A stretch of DNA of 64,000 bases from Actinomadura latina NBRC 106108. Lineage in GTDB: Bacteria; Actinomycetota; Actinomycetes; Streptosporangiales; Streptosporangiaceae. Below, one piece after another: positions 58,963-64,000 of this stretch. A program made the translations under genes and the position numbers. The first letter of the stretch is position 1, and every line of letters starts with the position of its first letter. The DNA lies in contig NZ_BCQS01000035.1 in NCBI RefSeq assembly GCF_001552195.1, forward strand, positions 57,907-121,906, written 5' to 3'. The notes under the pieces are model-generated. The model saw only the letters and a list, made by a program, of their open reading frames with translations. It was not told the origin of the DNA and searched no databases.

Positions 58963-59438
58963 TCAGGGCGATGGCGGTCACGGTCTCGAACCGGGCCTCG
59001 GCGGGCATCTACGCGGACAGATCCGGACCCGTCCTGGTCGAGATGCTGGAAGACCTCGGCTGCCAGGTGGACGGCCCGGTGGTGATCCCGGACGGCGATC
59101 CGGTCGCCGAGACACTGCGGGACGCGGTCGCCGCCGGCTACGACGTCGTCGTGACGTCCGGTGGGACGGGCCTCACCCCGACCGACCAGACTCCCGAAAT
59201 GACCCGCCGGGTTCTCGAATGGGAGATACCTGGCATAGCGGAAGCCATTCGCCTGGAGGGCCGCGACAAGGTACCCGCCGCGATCCTCTCCCGCGGCCTG
59301 GCCGGCGTAGCGGGCCGCACCCTCATCGTGAACCTCCCCGGCTCGACCGGCGGCGTCCGCGACGGCATGACCGTCCTGGCGGGCGTCCTGGCCCACGCAG
59401 TCGACCAGCTGGGCGGCGGCGACCACCCCAGCCCCTGA
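58959..59438 (+). CDS. mogA: Molybdopterin adenylyltransferase (MogA/MoaB family)
   Basis: 159 residues from TTG 58959 (TTGA overlap with moaC); ATG 58971 is an alternative. VTVSNRASAGIYADRSGP, VVTSGGTGLTPTDQTPE and NLPGSTGGVRDGMTVL are the MPT-binding motifs. It adenylates molybdopterin before MoeA acts. The last four codons are followed by tandem repeats (59438-59505). Confidence 0.94.
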   Translation: MIRAMAVTVSNRASAGIYADRSGPVLVEMLEDLGCQVDGPVVIPDGDPVAETLRDAVAAGYDVVVTSGGTGLTPTDQTPEMTRRVLEWEIPGIAEAIRLEGRDKVPAAILSRGLAGVAGRTLIVNLPGSTGGVRDGMTVLAGVLAHAVDQLGGGDHPSP

Positions 59439-59505
59439 ACCAGGACGCGAACCCCGCGCGCCCCGGGAACCAGAACGCGAACCCCGCGCCCCGGGAACCA
59501 GGAAC
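59438..59505. repeat. Tandem repeat of about 29 bp just after the mogA stop
   Basis: Copies at 59438-59467 (30 bp), 59468-59495 (28 bp) and a partial 59496-59505, each beginning AACCAG and containing ACGCGAACCCCGCG. The first begins in the stop codon. No gene overlaps it. Confidence 0.85.
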
Positions 59506-59617
59506 TTGAGAAAAGCAGGCCCCTCCCACCCGGGGGCGGACCCGTTATCACCCATGGTCAACCCCCTCCCGCCCAAGAGGAAGCAGAACGCCGTTCTGTG
59601 GAAAAGCCGACGGTCCG

Positions 59618-60403
59618 CTAAGCCTGGATGACGCGGACGCCGGCTTCGGTGAACGCGGCCACCTCCGCGTCCGGCACCGTCCCGTCCGTCACCAGGACGT
59701 CGATGTCGCCGACGTCGCAGATGCGGGCGAAAGCGCGATGCCCGACCTTCGAGCCGTCCGCCACCACGACCACCTGGTCGGCGCGCTCGGCCATCAGCCG
59801 GTTCACGTCGGCCTCGCCCTCGTTGTGGCAGGTCGCGCCGTGCCGCGCGTCCACCCCGTTCACCCCGATGATCGCCACGTCCAGCGTCACGTGGTCGAAG
59901 ATCCCGGTCGCGAGCGGCCCGGTCAGCTCGTAGGACTGCGGCCGCGGCACCCCGCCGGTCAGGACGATCTTCACATGCGGCCGGACGGCCAGCTCGTTGC
60001 CGATGTTCAGCGCGTTCGTCACGATCGTCAGCGCCGGCGTCGACCCCTCGGCGTGCAGGTCGGCGCGCGTGGCGAGGACCCGGGCCACCTCGGACGTCGT
60101 CGTCCCGCCGTTCAGCCCGATGATCGACCCCGGTTTGGCCAGCTCGGCGGTCGCCGCCGCTATCCGCTGCTTCTCGGACGCGTGCCGCGCCGCCTTGTAG
60201 CGCAGCGGCAGGTCGTAGCTGACGCTCTGCGCGACGGCGCCGCCGCGGGTGCGGGTCAGCATCTGCTGCTGCGCGAGCTGGTCGAAGTCGCGGCGGATCG
60301 TCGCGGCCGACACCCCCATGCGCAGGGACGCGTCCTCGACCGTCAGCCTGCCCGCGTCCGCGAGCAGTTCGAGCAGCGCGTTCCAGCGCTCGTGCCGGGT
60401 CAC
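59618..60403 (-). CDS. DeoR-family transcriptional regulator
   Basis: 261 residues from GTG 60403 with AAAGGGGG upstream; ATG 60451 is an alternative. N-terminal HTH (WNALLELLADAGRLTVEDAS, GVSAATIRRDFDQLAQQ) and a sugar-phosphate-sensing DeoRC domain (LNGGTTTSEVARVLA, VVADGSKVGHRAFARI). Divergent from nagA, so it probably senses an amino-sugar phosphate and represses nagA (inference). It and nagA break the usual moeA-rimJ-sepX order. Confidence 0.94.
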   Translation of the reverse strand: MTRHERWNALLELLADAGRLTVEDASLRMGVSAATIRRDFDQLAQQQMLTRTRGGAVAQSVSYDLPLRYKAARHASEKQRIAAATAELAKPGSIIGLNGGTTTSEVARVLATRADLHAEGSTPALTIVTNALNIGNELAVRPHVKIVLTGGVPRPQSYELTGPLATGIFDHVTLDVAIIGVNGVDARHGATCHNEGEADVNRLMAERADQVVVVADGSKVGHRAFARICDVGDIDVLVTDGTVPDAEVAAFTEAGVRVIQA

Positions 60404-60546
60404 GCCGGCCCCCTTTCGTGCGGGCGAGGGAGTGCCCGGGGCGAAGGTCATCCGAGGATTCTAGCCCTGCGCGCCCCTGGCCTTACCTGCGCATTCCGGC
60501 CGTGGAACAATCAGCAACGATCATATGCGCGCATCGAGAGGATTCC

Positions 60547-61704
60547 ATGCCGAAACTGGACGATGAGCCAGCTCGCGGGACGATCCTCACCAACGCCCGC
60601 ATCGTGCTCCCGGACGGCGTCCACCACGGAAACCTCCACATCGCGGACGGCAAGATCACGAAGGCTGCGTCCGGCGACGAGATCGACCTCGCCGGACGGT
60701 ACGTCGTCCCCGGCTTCGTGGACATGCACGTCCACGGCGGAGCGGGCGCGTCCTACCAGCGTCCCGAGCAGGCCCATGGCGCCGCGTCCTTCCACCTGGC
60801 CCACGGCACCACGACCACGATGGCCAGCCTGGTCACCGGCGACCCGCACGAACTCGCGGACGCCGTGACAGCCCTGGCGGACCTCGCCGCCGGCGGAGTG
60901 ATCGCCGGCATCCACCTCGAAGGCCCCTACCTCGCCCGGGACCGCTGCGGCGCCCACGACCCGGCGCTGCTGCGCGCCCCCGACCTCGCCGAGTTCCGCC
61001 GGCTCGCCCGTCTCGGACGAGGGCACCTCCGCATGATCACCCTTGCCCCCGAACTGCCGGGCGCCCTCGACCTCGTCCGGGAGGCCGCGGACGCGGGCGT
61101 CATCGCGGCAGTCGGCCACACCGACGCCACCGGCGGCACCGTCCAAGCCGCGTTCGACGCGGGCGCGCGCGTCGCGACGCACCTGTTCAACGCGATGCGT
61201 CCGCTGCACCACCGCGAGGGTGGGCCGATCGCCGCCGCGCTCGACGACCCCCGCGTCACCGTCGAGCTGATCAACGACGGCGTCCACGTGGAGCCAGCCG
61301 TGGCCCGCCTCGCCTTCGCCGCAGCCGGACCCCGCGTCGCCCTGATCACCGACGCCATGGCCGCCGCCGGCATGGGCGACGGTGACTACCGCCTGGGCGT
61401 CATGGACGTCGAGGTCCGCGACGGCCGCGCCACGCTCGCGGGCGGGACGTCCATCGCCGGCAGCACGATCACGATGGCGGACGCCTTCCGCCGCGCCGTC
61501 ACCGACGTCGGCCTGCCGATCGAGGACGCCGCGCGCGCCGCGTCCCTCACCCCGGCACGCGCGCTCGGCATCGACGCCCGCACCGGCTCCCTGGAACCCG
61601 GCAAGGACGCCGACCTGGCCGTCCTGGACGACGATCTCCGCGTCACCCGGGTGATGAAACAGGGCGCGATCGTCCCGCGTGCCCGAATTCTCGGCGACAA
61701 TTGA
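60547..61704 (+). CDS. nagA: N-acetylglucosamine-6-phosphate deacetylase
   Basis: 385 residues from ATG 60547 (GAGAGGATTCC upstream). Amidohydrolase motifs: metal H61-V-H63 in DMHVHGGAGAS, HLEGPYLA, GHTDATGG, THLFNAMRPLHH, ALITDAMAAAG. It removes acetate from GlcNAc-6-P in wall recycling and chitin catabolism. The direct repeats ATCAGCAACGATCA (60510-60523) before it are a possible DeoR site. Confidence 0.95.
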   Translation: MPKLDDEPARGTILTNARIVLPDGVHHGNLHIADGKITKAASGDEIDLAGRYVVPGFVDMHVHGGAGASYQRPEQAHGAASFHLAHGTTTTMASLVTGDPHELADAVTALADLAAGGVIAGIHLEGPYLARDRCGAHDPALLRAPDLAEFRRLARLGRGHLRMITLAPELPGALDLVREAADAGVIAAVGHTDATGGTVQAAFDAGARVATHLFNAMRPLHHREGGPIAAALDDPRVTVELINDGVHVEPAVARLAFAAAGPRVALITDAMAAAGMGDGDYRLGVMDVEVRDGRATLAGGTSIAGSTITMADAFRRAVTDVGLPIEDAARAASLTPARALGIDARTGSLEPGKDADLAVLDDDLRVTRVMKQGAIVPRARILGDN

Positions 61705-61740
61705 TGGCGTCCAGACGTCCGACCAGGGAATCATGGAACC

Positions 61741-62370
61741 GTGGAACGTTTACGGGGATGGCCGGTCACCCTGACCGAGGGTCCCGTCGGGCTGCGCCCG
61801 CTGCGGCATCGCGATGCCGCCGTCTGGCGAGAACTGCGGGTCCGCAACGCCGACTGGCTCCGCCCGTGGGAGCCCACCAACCCCGAGACGCCGCTGTTCC
61901 GCAGCGGCCTCGGACCGTACGTCAGCATGGTCCACACCATGCGCCGGGAGGCCAGGCAGGGTCTCGCGCTTCCCTGGGTCGTCACCCACGAGGACGAGTT
62001 CGCCGGTCAGCTCACCATCGGCGCGGTCGTCTGGGGCTCCGCCCGCTCCGCGCAGATCGGCTACTGGGTCGACAAACGGGTCGCCGGACGCGGCGTCATT
62101 CCGACCGCCGTCGCGCTCGCCGTCGACCACTGTTTCTTCACCGTCGGCCTCCACCGGCTCGAAGCCAATATCCGTCCGGAGAACACCGCGAGCCGCCGCG
62201 TCGTCGAAAAGCTCGGATTCCGGGAAGAGGGAATTCGGCGCCGCCACCTGCACATCGACGGGGCCTGGCGCGACCACATCTGCTACGCCCTCACCGTCGA
62301 GGACGTGCCCGGTGGCCTGCGCGCACGCTGGCTCGCCGAGCGCAAACAGGCATTTCCCCGGCGCGCATGA
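61741..62370 (+). CDS. RimJ-type GNAT N-acetyltransferase
   Basis: 209 residues from GTG 61741 with AGGGA upstream. GNAT core: LTEGPVGLRPLRHRDAAVW, IGYWVDKRVAGRGVIPTAVA (acetyl-CoA loop), IRPENTASRRVVEKLGFREE. By position (moeA/glp ... rimJ ... sepX) it is the counterpart of Rv0995. It acetylates protein N-termini or a small amine; the target is unknown. Confidence 0.94.
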   Translation: MERLRGWPVTLTEGPVGLRPLRHRDAAVWRELRVRNADWLRPWEPTNPETPLFRSGLGPYVSMVHTMRREARQGLALPWVVTHEDEFAGQLTIGAVVWGSARSAQIGYWVDKRVAGRGVIPTAVALAVDHCFFTVGLHRLEANIRPENTASRRVVEKLGFREEGIRRRHLHIDGAWRDHICYALTVEDVPGGLRARWLAERKQAFPRRA

Positions 62371-62585
62371 GCCGCCCGTGACTTTCCCTCCGTAAGAATC
62401 CTGCGATCGAGAAGGCCTGGCAAACGGAGAGTAACGGCGAGATCGATCTCGCGACACACCGCCCCTTATGCTCGTCAACCTCTGACACCCCCTCGTACCG
62501 TGCGGGGCGTGACCCTGCTCCCATTGCACGTTCGCGCGCCGAAAGTCGGCCCGCCTGTTAAGCGTGCCCTGGGACGGTGGGGCCG

Positions 62586-63119
62586 GTGAGCAGCGCGGTC
62601 CTGTATCTCGCCATCGTCGCCGTCTGGGCGGTCGTCCTCGTGCCCATGTGGCTGCGCCGCGACACCGAGACGACCGGAATCTCCCGCCTCCTCCACAAGC
62701 GTCCCGACGAGGACGTGGAGGAGGAAACGCTTCCCGAGGAGGCCCCGGAGCCCCGGCCCCGCCGCCGGGTGACCCGTGCTGCCGTCATCGCCCGCCGCCG
62801 CCGCCGCACCACGGGCCTGACCGCCCTGGTCTTCACCGCCGTCGCCGTCGTCGCGTCCGGGGTCGCGCCCTGGTGGGTCACCCTGCCCCCGGCCGCCCTG
62901 CTGGCCGGCCACCTGGCGCTGCTCCGCGTCGCCGTCGGCATGGACATCGCCCACCGCCGCGCCGCCGCCCAGGCCCGCGCCGCGGCCCGCGCCCGAGCCC
63001 TGGAGGCCCGCCGCGCCGCCGAGGCCGAGGCCGCCGAACCCGCCGAGGTCATCGACCTGATCACCCTCGACGAGGTCTTCGACCAGTACGCCGACGACCG
63101 CCGCGCCGTCGGCGAGTAA
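62586..63119 (+). CDS. sepX: SepX/GlpR-like divisome membrane protein
   Basis: 177 residues from GTG 62586 (GTG 62577 is possible). N-terminal helix SSAVLYLAIVAVWAVVLVPM, a cytoplasmic acidic/basic stretch, two close helices (about 76-118: TGLTALVFTAVAVVASGVAP, WVTLPPAALLAGHLALLRVA), then an Ala/Arg coiled segment and ITLDEVFDQYADDRRAVGE. This architecture and the locus (cyclo-ligase, galU, moeA/glp, rimJ) match SepX of Streptomyces and GlpR of Corynebacterium, which bind division or polar-growth proteins. The coordinate start is uncertain; identification rests mainly on order and architecture. Confidence 0.78.
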   Translation: MSSAVLYLAIVAVWAVVLVPMWLRRDTETTGISRLLHKRPDEDVEEETLPEEAPEPRPRRRVTRAAVIARRRRRTTGLTALVFTAVAVVASGVAPWWVTLPPAALLAGHLALLRVAVGMDIAHRRAAAQARAAARARALEARRAAEAEAAEPAEVIDLITLDEVFDQYADDRRAVGE

Positions 63120-63166
63120 CCGGTGCGCGAGTACCCTCCGATGTTTGCTAACCTTACGGAGTCCTT

Positions 63167-63240
63167 GGGGCTGTGGCGCAGTCCGGTAGCGCACCTCGTT
63201 CGCATCGAGGGGGTCAGGGGTTCAAATCCCCTCAGCTCCA
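63167..63240 (+). tRNA. tRNA-Ala (anticodon CGC)
   Basis: Cloverleaf with acceptor GGGGCTG/CAGCTCC containing the G3:U70 pair that marks alanine, D arm GCGC...GCGC, anticodon arm CCTCG-TTCGCAT-CGAGG (CGC), T arm AGGGG-TTCAAAT-CCCCT, discriminator A. CCA not encoded. A perfect terminator follows. Confidence 0.96.
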
Positions 63241-63259
63241 CCCAGGAATGCCAGGTCAG

Positions 63260-63291
63260 AGGCCGGTTTAGGAGAAATCCTAGACCGGCCT
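63260..63291. terminator. Strong terminator after tRNA-Ala
   Basis: A 14-bp stem, AGGCCGGTTTAGGA with TCCTAGACCGGCCT (one G-U pair), closed by a GAAA tetraloop and followed by TTC. Confidence 0.85.
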
Positions 63292-63300
63292 TCAATCATT

Positions 63301-63789
63301 TGCCACCACGCTGTCACCAAGACCGAGACTCACGAATGGGTCCTGGCCGCACCGGCAACGTACGACGACTATCGCAAGCGTTTTCTCCGCGAGGGTCTGC
63401 TCGCAGACCTGCTCATCGTCGAACTGGACGGCCGGGTGATCGGCGATCTGACGCTGCAGGTCCAGGACGCTTGGGCCCAGGAGGAGGTCGCTGACCAGGC
63501 GAAGGGCGTCCAAGGAGAGCTTGGGTGGACGTTGGATCCCTCGTACGGCGGCAAGGGCTACGCCACTGAAGCGGTACGCGCCCTCATCGACATCTCCTTC
63601 GGGAGTCTTGGCCTGCGCCGTCTGCACGCGGACTGTTTCTACGACAACGAACCTTCGTGGCGGCTGATGGAGCGGGTGGGGATGCGCCGCGAACAGCACA
63701 CGGTGAGAGACTCTCTCCACCGCACCAAGGGATGGCTCGACGGTCTCTCATACGCGCTCCTGGCCGAGGAATGGCCCGCTCCCGAGTGA
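63301..63789 (+). pseudogene. 5'-truncated GNAT acetyltransferase
   Basis: The frame encodes a GNAT core: THEWVLAAPATYDDYRKR, ELDGRVIGDLTLQVQ, GELGWTLDPSYGGKGYATEA and VGMRREQHTVRDSLHR. Upstream of GTG 63436 the reading stays GNAT-like for about 45 codons but has no start codon, and it runs into the tRNA-Ala terminator; about 35 N-terminal residues are absent. The simplest reading is a gene cut off by recombination or insertion at the tRNA. If translated from 63436, it would lack the first beta strands. Confidence 0.7.
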
Positions 63790-64000
63790 TGGACCTCCCG
63801 CTGTCCGGTCTCAGCAGAGTTGGCACAGTCTCAAACTGCTGCGCGGCACGCCCGACAGTGTGCATGAGGTGCGAATCGGCAGATGCTCGACCAGCGGGGA
63901 AATGGGTTTCGTCCCGGCAGCGGGTCACGAATTCTCGGTGTCCGCGCAGTTCGGCTCCCCAGCGCGACTGAGGGGTCCTGCGAGGTGCGGGTGCTTCGGA
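63790..64000. other. No gene seen to the right edge
   Basis: No convincing start, ribosome site, repeat or terminator on either strand; lower and more mixed codon-like GC pattern than upstream. A gene could begin beyond the window. Confidence 0.4.

Noticed and set aside
59438..59505. Possible CRISPR-like repeat
   Set aside because: Copies abut with no spacers and differ in length; no cas genes nearby.
63436..63789. Intact 117-residue acetyltransferase
   Set aside because: GNAT-like sequence continues upstream of this GTG and the first strands of the fold would be lost.

Overview
The window is chromosomal DNA from a very GC-rich, probably sporulating actinomycete. The signs are near-total GC at third codon positions, frequent GTG/TTG starts, ATGA/GTGA stop-start overlaps, an XRE(DUF5753)/DUF397 pair beside a HATPase gene, two SAV2177-type (DUF574) methyltransferases, an HrdD-like sigma factor, a SepX/GlpR-like membrane protein and an IS605-type TnpB relic. 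Streptosporangiales (Actinomadura-like) is my inference; no rRNA or other species marker is present. Roughly 56 protein genes and two tRNA genes are supported. There is no CRISPR array, prophage or multimodular NRPS/PKS cluster.

Layout. 0-6.3 kb: truncated M16 peptidase, STAS anti-anti-sigma factor, HATPase, XRE regulator + DUF397, transmembrane Ser/Thr kinase, TetR. 6.3-17.4 kb: a possible 60-codon ORF, pyruvate carboxylase, TetR, HrdD-like sigma factor, threonine dehydratase-like enzyme, an ECF42-type sigma factor with its DGPF (YCII-related) partner, a DUF574 methyltransferase overlapping a second XRE regulator, a RibD-C/DHFR-like protein. 17.6-25.2 kb: a coupled four-gene ABC system (two large FtsX/MacB-like permeases, two ATPases). 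25.1-30.8 kb: a catabolic-looking cluster (Tm-1-like/UPF0261 protein, PEP-hydrolase-like TIM barrel, cupin) with a ROK repressor and an MFS transporter divergent around a 31-bp dyad, then a YchJ-like protein. 31-35.2 kb: VOC protein, second DGPF/ECF42 pair joined by a chain of TGATG stop-start units, fused PabA-PabB aminodeoxychorismate synthase.

35.2-46.8 kb is a polysaccharide region: secreted GH74-CBM2 xyloglucanase, TnpB relic, second DUF574 methyltransferase, secreted GH16-CBM6 beta-1,3-glucanase, then an operon of sugar-binding lipoprotein, two permeases, GH1 beta-glucosidase and LacI repressor. Two palindromes centred on GAGCGCTC lie between GH16 and the operon. The inferred sequence of events is extracellular glucan cleavage, oligosaccharide import using an ATPase encoded elsewhere, intracellular hydrolysis and LacI control.

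46.9-64 kb: tRNA-Arg(CCU), a VanY-like peptidase, MscL with a zinc-ribbon tail, a SAF-domain protein coupled to MTA phosphorylase, MMPL transporter, FmdB/Ruc-like zinc protein, CPA1 antiporter, 5-formyl-THF cyclo-ligase, galU, moeA/glp, moaC, mogA, DeoR-nagA, RimJ-like acetyltransferase, SepX/GlpR-like membrane protein, tRNA-Ala(CGC) and a 5'-truncated acetyltransferase. The gene order cyclo-ligase-galU-moeA/glp-rimJ-sepX/glpR is the conserved actinobacterial order (M. tuberculosis Rv0992c-Rv0996), here interrupted by moaC-mogA and deoR-nagA. A recurring fine-scale feature is short tandem duplication (13-16 bp, one of about 29 bp), mostly beginning at stop codons.
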